Assembly: GCF_004121055.1 (NCBI RefSeq)
Contig: NZ_PYAL01000003.1
Span: 496,001-560,000, forward strand
Direction: 5' to 3'
Origin: Achromobacter aloeverae
GTDB lineage: Bacteria > Pseudomonadota > Gammaproteobacteria > Burkholderiales > Burkholderiaceae_B
DNA: 64,000 bases
Part shown: piece by piece, positions 56,510-64,000 of the stretch
Position numbering within the stretch: position 1 is the stretch's first letter
Layout: the number at the start of each line of letters is the position of its first letter
Program-made: the position numbers and the translations under genes
The notes under the pieces: generated by a model
What the model was told of the DNA's origin: nothing
Databases searched by the model: none
Seen by the model: the letters and a program-made list of their open reading frames with translations, nothing else

Positions 56510-57624
56510 GTTTTCCCTTTAAGCGGTCCGCCGAACCGGACCGCGTCGTTCCCGCTTGCAATCCCGGGGCCTCCCCTGGACAGGCGGTGTTCGCCGCCGA
56601 GCCGCCGCGCCTGGCCCTGGCCGATGCCGAGTCCATCGCCTGGCAAGCCTATGGATTGCGCGCCACCGCGCGGTTGCTGAGCAGTGAACGCGACCAGAAC
56701 TTCCTCTTGCGCCTGGATGATGGCCGCGCCTATGTGCTGAAGGCCACGCATCCGGCCGAGGATCCGGCGGTCACGGACTTCCAGACGCAGGCGCAACTGC
56801 ACCTGATGCAGGCCGACGCCGCGCTGCCCATTCCCCACCTTCATCGCACGCGCGATGGCGGCTGGGTGTACTGGTACGAAGGGCCCGTGGGGGTGCGGCG
56901 GGCGATACGCCTGATCTCCTTCGTCAACGGCATGCCGTTGTGGCAGGCCGAGCGCGGCCCCGCCCAGCGCGCGGCCCTGGGACAGGCGCTGGCCGCCTTC
57001 GACCTGGCCTTGCAGGGCTTCGATCATCCCATGGCCGGCCACGAGCTGCTTTGGGACCTGCAGCGCGCCGAAAGCGTGGCCGACCTGCTGCCGTTGATCG
57101 AAGAGCCCGGGCGCCGTGCGCTCGCCGAAAGCCATATGGCGCGCTTCGTCGAGAACGTGCGTCCCGCGCTGCGCCGCCTGCCGCGTCGCCAGGTCATCCA
57201 TAACGACTTGAACGCCTACAACATCATGGTGTTCCAGGACGATCCCGCGCGCATCGCCGCCTTGCTCGACTTCGGCGACATGGTGCGCGCGCCGCTGGTG
57301 CAGGACCTGGGCGTGGCCGCCGCCTACCAATTGGAAGACGCGGCCGATCCCATCACCCCGGCGGCCACCACGCTCATCGCCGCCTATCATCGGGCGCTGC
57401 CATTGGACGAGGACGAACTCGTCCTGCTGCCGGACCTTATCGCCGCGCGACTGCTGATCACGGTCGCGATCACCGGCTGGCGCGCCCACCAGCATCCGGA
57501 AAACAGCAAGTACATCCTGCGCAACAACGGCCTGGCCTGGACCGGCCTGGCGCGGCTGGCCGCGCTGGCGCCGGGGCAGGCCAGCGATATCGTGCTGGAG
57601 GCATGCCGTGGTACGCCCGCCTGA
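56506..57624 (+). CDS. APH-family kinase, hydroxylysine-kinase-like
   Basis: A 372-residue aminoglycoside-phosphotransferase-fold kinase. The N-lobe contains SERDQNFLLRLDDG and Lys79 (YVLKAT). The catalytic loop is IHNDLNAYNI (Asp234, Asn239) and the metal site LLDFGDM (Asp255). DQNF and DFGDM are typical of the hydroxylysine kinase group. It is fused by overlap to the deacylase and followed by an AGXT2L-like phospho-lyase, which argues that it phosphorylates an amino alcohol such as hydroxylysine or an ethanolamine-like compound. The exact substrate is not proven. Confidence 0.85.
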   Translation: MSFPFKRSAEPDRVVPACNPGASPGQAVFAAEPPRLALADAESIAWQAYGLRATARLLSSERDQNFLLRLDDGRAYVLKATHPAEDPAVTDFQTQAQLHLMQADAALPIPHLHRTRDGGWVYWYEGPVGVRRAIRLISFVNGMPLWQAERGPAQRAALGQALAAFDLALQGFDHPMAGHELLWDLQRAESVADLLPLIEEPGRRALAESHMARFVENVRPALRRLPRRQVIHNDLNAYNIMVFQDDPARIAALLDFGDMVRAPLVQDLGVAAAYQLEDAADPITPAATTLIAAYHRALPLDEDELVLLPDLIAARLLITVAITGWRAHQHPENSKYILRNNGLAWTGLARLAALAPGQASDIVLEACRGTPA

Positions 57625-57726
57625 GTCCGCTCGACCCGCTCGGCCCGCGCCGCGGCCCGTGACGGCCCGGCACACCGCCTTGGAACATTTATCCCGGCCG
57701 TGGCCGGAAACACGTGGAGAATCCGC

Positions 57727-59055
57727 ATGAGCAAAGACAAAGCCATGCTCAACGCCTTCGATCCGGCCGCCGCCGACGCGCTGCCGGCATCCGAAAGGGC
57801 CATGATCGAGCGGCGCCAGCGCCTGCTGGGGCCGGCCTACCGGCTTTTCTACGACAAGCCGCTGCATATCGTGCGCGGCGAGGGCGTGTGGCTGTACGGT
57901 CCGGGTGGCGAGCGCTACCTGGATGCCTACAACAATGTCGCATCGGTCGGCCACAGCCACCCGCGCGTGGTGCAGGCCATCGCCGCGCAGGCCGCCACGC
58001 TCAATACGCACACGCGCTACCTGCATGACGGCGTGCTGGACTACGCGGAGCGCCTATTGGCGACCTTCCCCGCGCCCTTGTCGCAAGTGATCTTCACCTG
58101 CACGGGCAGCGAGGCCAACGATCTGGCCTTGCGGGTGGCGCGCGCACACACCGGCGGCACCGGCGTCATCGTCACGCAGCTGGCCTACCACGGCGTCACG
58201 GCGGCGGTTTCGGCGGTCTCGCCTTCGCTGGGCCCAGCGGTGCCGTTGGGCCTGGATACGCGCACGGTGGCGGCGCCCGACAGTTATCGGCAAGATCCCG
58301 CCACGCTGGGGACCTGGTTCGCCGCGCAGGTGCAGGCGGCCATCGACGATATGCGCCGCCACGGCATCCAGCCGGCGGCCCTTCTGGTCGACACGATATT
58401 CTCCAGCGACGGCGTCTATGCCGAGCCCGCCGGTTTCCTGGCGCCCGCGGTCGCGGCCATACGCGCCGCCGGCGGCGTCTTCATCGCCGACGAAGTGCAG
58501 GCCGGGTTTGCGCGCACCGGCAGCGCGATGTGGGGCTTCCAACGCCACGGCCTCGAACCCGACCTCGTCACCATGGGCAAGCCCATGGGCAACGGCCATC
58601 CCGTAGCGGCCATGGTGGCGCGGCCCGAAGTCCTCGAACGTTTTGGCCGGCAGGCGCGCTACTTCAACACCTTCGGCGGCAATCCCGTGTCGTGCGCCGC
58701 CGCCATGGCGGTGCTGGACGTCATCCGCGACGAAGGCTTGCAGGCCAATGCGGCCCGTAGCGGCGAGTACCTGAGAAACGGCTTGCGCAAGCTTGCGCAA
58801 AGGCATTCCTGGATCGGCGACATGCGCGGCGACGGCCTGTTCATCGGAGTCGAGCTGGTGTCGGACCGCGATGCCAGGACGCCCGCGAAAGAAGCGACCC
58901 ATCGCTTCGTCAACCTCATGCGCGAGCAAGGCGTGCTCCTCAGTGCCACCGGCCTGCATGGCAACGTGTTGAAGCTGCGCCCGCAACTGCCCTTCGGCAT
59001 CGAGCACGCGGACATCCTGCTGGACACCGCGGACAAGGTGCTGGCGCGACTTTGA
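57727..59055 (+). CDS. Class III PLP enzyme, AGXT2L-like amino-alcohol-phosphate phospho-lyase
   Basis: A 442-residue PLP enzyme. Asp255 (IADEVQAGF) and the PLP Lys285 (VTMGKPMGNGHP) are present. TMGKPMGNGHPVA, FNTFGGNPVSCA and GLHGNVLKLRPQL follow human AGXT2L1/2 (ethanolamine-phosphate and phosphohydroxylysine phospho-lyases) closely by recall. Those enzymes remove phosphate and ammonia together, giving an aldehyde. The kinase directly upstream would supply the phosphorylated substrate. An ordinary omega-aminotransferase remains possible. The start at 57727 was chosen for MSKDKAML; 102 bases separate it from the kinase. Confidence 0.87.
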   Translation: MSKDKAMLNAFDPAAADALPASERAMIERRQRLLGPAYRLFYDKPLHIVRGEGVWLYGPGGERYLDAYNNVASVGHSHPRVVQAIAAQAATLNTHTRYLHDGVLDYAERLLATFPAPLSQVIFTCTGSEANDLALRVARAHTGGTGVIVTQLAYHGVTAAVSAVSPSLGPAVPLGLDTRTVAAPDSYRQDPATLGTWFAAQVQAAIDDMRRHGIQPAALLVDTIFSSDGVYAEPAGFLAPAVAAIRAAGGVFIADEVQAGFARTGSAMWGFQRHGLEPDLVTMGKPMGNGHPVAAMVARPEVLERFGRQARYFNTFGGNPVSCAAAMAVLDVIRDEGLQANAARSGEYLRNGLRKLAQRHSWIGDMRGDGLFIGVELVSDRDARTPAKEATHRFVNLMREQGVLLSATGLHGNVLKLRPQLPFGIEHADILLDTADKVLARL

Positions 59056-59059
59056 GCGG

Positions 59060-60559
59060 TCAGCCGCGCGCGGCGCGCGTACGCGCCGTCGCCACGGCCT
59101 TGTCCAGTGCCCGCGCGAAACGCGCCACGCCATCGTCGATGCGCGCGGCCGGCACGCCGCCGTAGCCCAACACCACCGCATTCCTGTCCCTGGCCGCATG
59201 TTCCGGCAGGAAATGGGGAACGCCCAGCACCAGGGCCTCCTCGTCCGCGGCCGCCGTCAGCCGCGCGACGGAGACGGCCCGGTCCAGGCGGGCGTAGACG
59301 TGCAGGCCGGCACGCGCTTCCGAAAGGGTGACCAGGCCGCCGGCGCGCGCCTGCAGCGCTATACGCAGCAGGCGCTGGCGCTCTCCGTATTCCACCCGCA
59401 TGCGCTTGATGTTCTGCGCGAAATGGCCATCGTTCATGAAATCGGCCAGCGCCGCCTGCAAGTGCAGGTGGCCCGGCCGGTACAAGCGCGCGCAGGCCTG
59501 GGCGCAGGCATCGGCGATATGCGGCGGCACCACGATGTAGCTGAAGCGCAGGCCGGCGAACATGGTCTTGCTGAACGTGCCCATGTAGATGACGCGGCCG
59601 TCGGTATCCAGGCCCTGTAGCGACGGGATAGGCGCGCCGTCGTAGCGGAACTCGCTGTCGTAGTCGTCCTCGATGACCCACAGGCCGGCCGCGCGCGCCG
59701 CTTGCAGCAGCTCCAGGCGGCGCGCCAGCGGCATCACCACGCCGGTGGGATATTGATGCGACGGGCTGGTGATGGCCAGGCGCGCGCGGCGCGGCAGGGT
59801 GGTGTCCGCCAGCGCGATGCCGTGTTCGTCCAGCGTGGCCGCGTGCACGCGCAGGCCGGCGGCGTCGAGCACCAGCGGGAACGCCCAATGGCAGGGGCTT
59901 TCCACCAGGGCCGCGTCGCCGGGGTCGGCCAGCAGGCGCGCGCACAGGTCCACCGACTGATGGGTGCCGGCGGTCAGGATGACTTGCGCCGGTTCGCACA
60001 CCACCGAGCGCGAAATCCGCAAGTAGTTGGAGATGGCCTGGCGCAAGGGCATGAAGCCCGCGCCGTCCTTGGCATAGCCGGCCAGGGACAGGTCGGATTT
60101 GTTGAGATGGCGGGCCACCAGCCTGCGCCACAGATGGAAGGGGAAAAGCCCGGCGTCGGCGATGCCCGGCACGAAGGCGCCGGTGTGTTGGGCCAGTCCG
60201 CCGCGCCGGCTGCCGTTGGCGGCGCCGCGCGTCGACAGCGCCGGCCGGTGGCGTTGCAGCGCGGCGGGCGACGCCGCCGTCAATGGGCGCTCCACCGTAT
60301 GTTCGACGAAGGTGCCGCTGCCGCCGCGCGAGCTGAGATAGTTCTCCGCGATCAGCCTGTCGTAGGCCAGCGTGATGGTGATGCGCGACACGCCGATGTC
60401 CGCGGCCAGGGCGCGCGAAGACGGCAGTCGCTGGCCCGGCAGCAGCGTATGGTCCAGGACGCAGCGCCGCACGATATCGTAGATCTGCCGTTGCAGTGGT
60501 TGCTCGGCGTCGCGGTGCAGGGCGCCGGCCAGCAGGTCGGATAGCAAAACTTCTTTCAT
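59060..60559 (-). CDS. MocR/GabR-family transcriptional regulator
   Basis: A 499-residue regulator. The GntR-type winged helix is at residues 5-85 (LPSSRALAADIGVSR), a linker of about 40 residues follows, then a fold-type I aminotransferase-like domain with EDDYDSEFRYDG and PLP Lys331 (MGTFSKTMFAG). MocR proteins sense an amine or amino acid through PLP. It is convergent with the phospho-lyase gene (four bases apart) and divergent from the transporter, so it surely controls both sides. Confidence 0.93.
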   Translation of the reverse strand: MKEVLLSDLLAGALHRDAEQPLQRQIYDIVRRCVLDHTLLPGQRLPSSRALAADIGVSRITITLAYDRLIAENYLSSRGGSGTFVEHTVERPLTAASPAALQRHRPALSTRGAANGSRRGGLAQHTGAFVPGIADAGLFPFHLWRRLVARHLNKSDLSLAGYAKDGAGFMPLRQAISNYLRISRSVVCEPAQVILTAGTHQSVDLCARLLADPGDAALVESPCHWAFPLVLDAAGLRVHAATLDEHGIALADTTLPRRARLAITSPSHQYPTGVVMPLARRLELLQAARAAGLWVIEDDYDSEFRYDGAPIPSLQGLDTDGRVIYMGTFSKTMFAGLRFSYIVVPPHIADACAQACARLYRPGHLHLQAALADFMNDGHFAQNIKRMRVEYGERQRLLRIALQARAGGLVTLSEARAGLHVYARLDRAVSVARLTAAADEEALVLGVPHFLPEHAARDRNAVVLGYGGVPAARIDDGVARFARALDKAVATARTRAARG

Positions 60560-60615
60560 CTTGGTGACGCAGTGGCCCGCAGTGGCCGGCAGTGGACTTA
60601 TGGATCAGTCGCTTG

Positions 60616-60636
60616 TGGCTATACAAGATATAGCCA
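60616..60636. promoter_or_regulatory. Palindromic operator between mocR and the transporter
   Basis: TGGCTATA and TATAGCCA, exact complements, around CAAGA. It lies 57 bases before the MocR start and 87 before the transporter start. Confidence 0.65.
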
Positions 60637-60722
60637 GCGATTGCTATCGTCAACGCCGTTCGCTGCCTGTGCGGCAAAGTGCGGCACAAGGCCTTCATCA
60701 AGAACCGACAAGGGGAGTATCC

Positions 60723-62075
60723 ATGCATGCCAATACCGGCCAGGCAGGCGTCGCCACGCCTGTACGCCACCAACCCGTGCGGGCCGCGGCCGCGGCCTTC
60801 TTCGGCACGATGATCGAATGGTACGACTTCTATTGCTACGCCACTGCCGCGGCACTGGTGTTCGGCGACGTCTTCTTCGCCACCCGCGATCCCTTCATGG
60901 GAACGCTGGCATCGCTCGGCACGTTCGCCATCGGCTTCTTTGCCCGTCCGGTGGGCGCGCTGGTCTTCGGCCACCTGGGTGACAAGGTGGGCCGCAAGCG
61001 CAGCCTGATCATCACGCTCATGCTGATGGGCGTGGCGACGACGCTGATCGGCCTGCTGCCTTCCTACCATTCCGTCGGCGTGGTGGCCGCGGTGCTGCTG
61101 GTGGTGTTGCGTCTGCTGCAAGGCGTGGCCGTGGGCGGCGAGTGGGGTGGCGCGGTGCTGATCGCGGCGGAGCACGCACCGCCGAAATGGCGCACGTTCC
61201 TGGCATCGGCGCCGCAGTATGGCAGCCCCATCGGCCTGATCCTGGCCACGGGCGTGTTCCGCATGGTGTCGGACCTGCCCAAGGAAGACTTCCTGTCCTG
61301 GGGCTGGCGCCTGCCTTTCCTGGTCAGCGGCGTCCTGGTGCTGATCGCCTTCCTGATCCGTCGCGGCGTCGACGAAAGCCCTGAAATGGAAGCGCGCCTG
61401 CGCGATACCCGCCGCACCCAGGTCGCGCCGCTGGGCCTGGTGCTGCGCGAGCGCAAGCGCGCCCTGTTGCTGGGAATCGGCTTGTGCCTGCTGGGAATTT
61501 CGGGTTTCTACTTCGTGACCACGCTGATGATCACGTACACGACCACGTACCTCAAGATTACGCGCAGCCAGATCCTGGACGTGATCACCTGGGCCGGCGT
61601 GGTGGAGCTGATCAGCTTCCCGATCGCGTCGTGGCTGGCGACCCGCTTCGGCGAACGCCGCTTCCTGGTGTGGGTGACGGCGCTCGCCACGCTGTGGTCG
61701 GTGCCGATGATGATGCTGATCCTCACCGGCGACATCGGCAATATCGCCATCGGCATCCTCGGCGCCATCTTCCTGATCGGCGCGTACTATGCCGTGCTGG
61801 CGCCCTATCTGCCGCGCGCCTTCCCGGTCGAGATGCGCTATACGGGCATCTCGCTGAGCTTCCAGTTGTGCGGGGCGATCTTCGGCGGGACCACGCCGCT
61901 GGTCGGCCTGTGGGTTGCCAACCACTATGGCTTGAACTGGCCGCCCATGGCGCTGATGTTCGCGATCATCGGCGGCGTCAACTTCCTGTGCGCGGTCTAC
62001 CTGCCCACCGAGGAGCGTGACGCCGCGCTGGGACGCCAGGCTGCGCCGATGGCCACGCAACCCGCCGGCCGCTGA
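60723..62075 (+). CDS. MHS-family MFS transporter (ShiA/ProP type)
   Basis: A 450-residue permease with 12 helices. The MHS signature FFGTMIEWYDFYCYA is near residue 26, GHLGDKVGRKRSL near 83 and GVAVGGEWGGAVLI near 135. Such proteins import organic acids, betaine or related zwitterions with protons. In this cluster it probably brings in the N-acylated or free amino alcohol. The ATG at 60723 follows a GGGGAG site. Confidence 0.92.
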   Translation: MHANTGQAGVATPVRHQPVRAAAAAFFGTMIEWYDFYCYATAAALVFGDVFFATRDPFMGTLASLGTFAIGFFARPVGALVFGHLGDKVGRKRSLIITLMLMGVATTLIGLLPSYHSVGVVAAVLLVVLRLLQGVAVGGEWGGAVLIAAEHAPPKWRTFLASAPQYGSPIGLILATGVFRMVSDLPKEDFLSWGWRLPFLVSGVLVLIAFLIRRGVDESPEMEARLRDTRRTQVAPLGLVLRERKRALLLGIGLCLLGISGFYFVTTLMITYTTTYLKITRSQILDVITWAGVVELISFPIASWLATRFGERRFLVWVTALATLWSVPMMMLILTGDIGNIAIGILGAIFLIGAYYAVLAPYLPRAFPVEMRYTGISLSFQLCGAIFGGTTPLVGLWVANHYGLNWPPMALMFAIIGGVNFLCAVYLPTEERDAALGRQAAPMATQPAGR

Positions 62076-62096
62076 CCTCCGTGCCGGATGCGCGGG

Positions 62097-62166
62097 GCAG
62101 GCTGCCCGGTGCAGCCTGCCCGGTGCAGCCTGCCCATTGCAGCCCGCTCAGTGCAGCCCGCTCAGT
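62097..62166. repeat. Tandem array, 14-bp unit x5
   Basis: Units GCAGCCTGCCCGGT and GCAGCCCGCTCAGT. The last unit contains the stop of the convergent antirepressor gene (62162). Confidence 0.9.
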
Positions 62167-62959
62167 GCAAGTTAAACACCCAGCACCGCAAGCTTTTCCG
62201 CGAGATGCGGCTGTTTACCACCCGCACGCCCAGGAAATTCGGATAGCGGCTGCGCTTGAGTTCGCTGCGCAACTCGGGCGTTAGCTGCACCGACTTTTCC
62301 TCGTCACCCAGCACGTTGCGCAGGTGGCGGAAATTCAAGGCCAGGAAGCGGTCCGAGCGGCGCGCGTGGTTGATCTCCGCGCCGCTCATCAAGCGCGAGA
62401 ACACCAGGCGCCAGAACTGGTCCAGCGCGGGCGACTGCGTATTGCGCGGACCGACGGGGAAGGCGCATAGCTGGCTCAGCTGGGCACGGATGATTTCCCG
62501 CTCGATGAACGATTCCGCTTGCCGCATGGAGACGTCCATCGCATCGATCTGGGCCTGCATGCGCTTGAACTGGCGCTTCAGCGTAACGACATTGTCGTCC
62601 GGCGTATTGCCCTGCAACAGCTTGCTCCATTGTTCCAGCAAGGTGCCGAAGCCTTCCTGCTGCAGGACGGCCAGGCGATGGCGTTGTTCGGTATCGGTGG
62701 CTTGCTGGGACAGGCGGTGCAGCCAGAGCGCGACCGCTCCCATGGGCAAGGCATTCGCGCTGGCCATCGGGGGGGCATAAGGGAGGGGCTTCAAGTGGCT
62801 ACCCAGGTCCTCGTCTTGCGCAATGCGCCGCAGCTCCAGTTCGCTGTCGAGACGCATGGCCGCGCATAGCGGCGCCACTGCGACCTGGATGGTCTTGCCG
62901 TCGTGCGCGCAAGGCAGGCGGATATCCGCGAACTGGGTATCGACGATTTCGGTGATCAT
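62162..62959 (-). CDS. Phage antirepressor N-terminal domain protein (P22_AR_N-like), orphan
   Basis: A 265-residue protein. Residues 1-115 match the antirepressor N-terminal domain: FADIRLPCAHDGKTIQVAV, then PLCAAMRLDSELELRRI and the Gly/Ala loop MASANALPMGAVALWLHRL. A coiled-coil segment (150-185) follows; the C-terminal 80 residues are unassigned. In phages such proteins switch off repressors or act as early regulators. No other phage gene is near, so this is a stray or domesticated copy. The start at 62959 is where similarity begins. Confidence 0.78.
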   Translation of the reverse strand: MITEIVDTQFADIRLPCAHDGKTIQVAVAPLCAAMRLDSELELRRIAQDEDLGSHLKPLPYAPPMASANALPMGAVALWLHRLSQQATDTEQRHRLAVLQQEGFGTLLEQWSKLLQGNTPDDNVVTLKRQFKRMQAQIDAMDVSMRQAESFIEREIIRAQLSQLCAFPVGPRNTQSPALDQFWRLVFSRLMSGAEINHARRSDRFLALNFRHLRNVLGDEEKSVQLTPELRSELKRSRYPNFLGVRVVNSRISRKSLRCWVFNLH

Positions 62960-63193
62960 GGTTGAATAGTCCTCCGACGCTGGCCGTGAGTGATGCGCGC
63001 CTGGGGCTGCGGGATCGCCGGCAGCCCGCGGCAACCGTGCATGGTCATGCTCAAATGGCCGACGACGTTCACTACGTTTTGTGCCATCGGTTGTAGGTCA
63101 TCCTAAAGACCGGCGCCGAAAGGCTGCACTTACTTTGCGCACGAGCGTTTTGATTTCACGCCTTCCGTTAGATGATGTGAGGGATAGACACAG

Positions 63194-63688
63194 ATGGACA
63201 AGACGTATAAGGACCGCGACGGTGTCGCGGATGCGGCAGCGGTGACGCTGCGCCAGGCGACGCGCGACGACGTACCGGCCCTGATGGCCTTGCGGCGCGC
63301 GACGATGCTGGAGCACCTGCGCAGCGCTGGCGCGCCGGACGATGAGGCCAGTCTATTGGCGCGGGTCGAGTACCGCCTGGAGGACGCGCAACTGGCGTAT
63401 CTGGGCGACGAGCTTATCGGCCTGTTCAAGGCCCATGAGATGGGCGATGCGTGGATGTTGGTGCAGGTACAGATCGCGCCGGCGCGGCAAGGCCAGGGCT
63501 GGGGAGCGGCGCTGATCGGCCGGCTGCTTGAACGCGCTGCGTCCGAGGGCCGTTCGGTGGTCCTGCATGTGCTGAAGACCAATCCCGCGCGTCGGCTCTA
63601 CGAGCGCCTGGGCTTCGTGATCGAAGGCGCCAGCGAGGATGGGCTGGAATATGTCATGCGTTGGAGAGCGGCGCCCAAGGCGGCGTGA
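63194..63688 (+). CDS. GNAT-family N-acetyltransferase
   Basis: A 164-residue GNAT protein. The acetyl-CoA motif A is VQIAPARQGQGWGAALIG near residue 92 and motif B is TNPARRLYERLGFV near 134. The substrate is unknown. Transcribed alone from a short AT-containing leader. Downstream 63689-63799 has several GC-rich hairpins but no T-run. Confidence 0.88.
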   Translation: MDKTYKDRDGVADAAAVTLRQATRDDVPALMALRRATMLEHLRSAGAPDDEASLLARVEYRLEDAQLAYLGDELIGLFKAHEMGDAWMLVQVQIAPARQGQGWGAALIGRLLERAASEGRSVVLHVLKTNPARRLYERLGFVIEGASEDGLEYVMRWRAAPKAA

Positions 63689-63799
63689 GACTGCACGGGT
63701 CGGGGCCGGTCCGGGCGGCGGGGCACCGCCCTGTCCGCCGGCCTGCGTCCGCGCAAGGCGCTCGCGCGCGGATGCCGTGCATTCCCGCGCGGGCGGCAA

Positions 63800-64000
63800 T
63801 CAGCCGAGATCGATGCCGACGGTGTGCTCAACCTGTGGCGGCTGGGCGAAATGGCTGCTCACCAAGGCGCGCCAGCCCTGGAAATCCTCCGATTCGCGGA
63901 AATCGACCATGTGGTTTTCCACCGTTTCCCACAGCACATACAGGCGATAACGGGTCGGATGCTCCACCGACTTCTGCAGCGTGACGCCCTTGCAGCCCTT
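63800..64000 (-). CDS. Antibiotic biosynthesis monooxygenase (ABM) domain protein, C-terminal part
   Basis: The last 66 codons of a gene that begins beyond the window edge. The visible part (VEHPTRYRLYVLWETVENH, then DFRESEDFQGWRALVSSHF) matches the C-terminal half of ABM dimeric alpha-beta barrel proteins, which act on small quinone- or polyketide-like compounds, or have no known role. The usual length is about 100 residues, so about a third is missing. Confidence 0.8.
   Translation of the reverse strand, partial: KGCKGVTLQKSVEHPTRYRLYVLWETVENHMVDFRESEDFQGWRALVSSHFAQPPQVEHTVGIDLG

Noticed and set aside
58659..62060. A minus-strand open frame of 1133 codons
   Set aside because: It is the shadow of the MHS transporter, MocR and phospho-lyase genes in GC-rich DNA, with His/Gln/Arg-rich composition and no domain.

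Overview
The window looks like chromosomal DNA of a GC-rich beta-proteobacterium in the order Burkholderiales, most probably Bordetella or a near relative in the Alcaligenaceae. The reasons are the high GC content, two Bug-type (TctC) solute-binding receptors next to catabolic genes, MmgE/PrpD pairs, and many LysR, MocR and TetR-regulated catabolic islands. This placement is inferred from gene content only; no marker gene was searched.

Layout. 1-3.1 kb: 3' end of ffh with a clear terminator, then a minus-strand group trmB-pip-thiS ending in its own terminator. 3.2-5.9 kb: a RidA-like protein and an aminotransferase, divergent from a LysR regulator. 6-10.8 kb: an accessory patch around tRNA-Gly(CCC). 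It holds two lipoproteins, a second damaged copy of the tRNA promoter, integrase-arm-like repeats behind the tRNA, a YhaV/PrlF toxin-antitoxin pair, and a frameshifted HipB-like regulator that keeps its operators. 11-12 kb: a DUF72 protein.

12.2-22.3 kb: the most coherent system. A TetR regulator faces ten minus-strand genes: a branched-chain-type ABC importer (livKHMGF) and five enzymes (flavin monooxygenase, NicE, NicD, NicX, NicF). Together these should import a pyridine compound, hydroxylate it to 2,5-dihydroxypyridine and take it to fumarate. The same operator-like sequence lies before tetR, before livK and, weaker, before the monooxygenase.

22.4-25.9 kb: a small membrane protein, a small lipoprotein, and a MazG-like pyrophosphohydrolase followed closely by a DUF2075 protein with an N-terminal nuclease-like motif and a helicase core. 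This pair is a candidate defence module. 25.9-32.4 kb: an EamA exporter, a YghU-type GST, an HTH-citrate synthase fusion divergent from a hydroxyacid dehydrogenase-SDR-Bug operon. 32.7-39 kb: an anti-sigma-like ATPase, a GCS2-like ligase head-to-head with selU, an NmrA-like reductase, a GlcG/HbpS-like protein divergent from a LysR regulator, and a SecD-head-like exported protein. 39.2-43.2 kb: PrpD-Bug-PrpD. 43.5-55.1 kb: an MdtABC-like RND efflux operon with its outer-membrane factor, divergent from a two-component system.

55.2-62.1 kb: an M20 deacylase, an APH-fold kinase, an AGXT2L-like phospho-lyase, a MocR regulator and an MHS transporter. These fit a pathway in which an amino alcohol is phosphorylated and then eliminated. 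62.1-64 kb: an orphan phage antirepressor domain protein, a GNAT acetyltransferase and a partial ABM monooxygenase.

A window-wide pattern cuts across these regions: about a dozen short tandem arrays (units of 9-15 bp, mostly 3-5 copies, each with its own unit) sit at gene junctions, often overlapping a stop or start codon.
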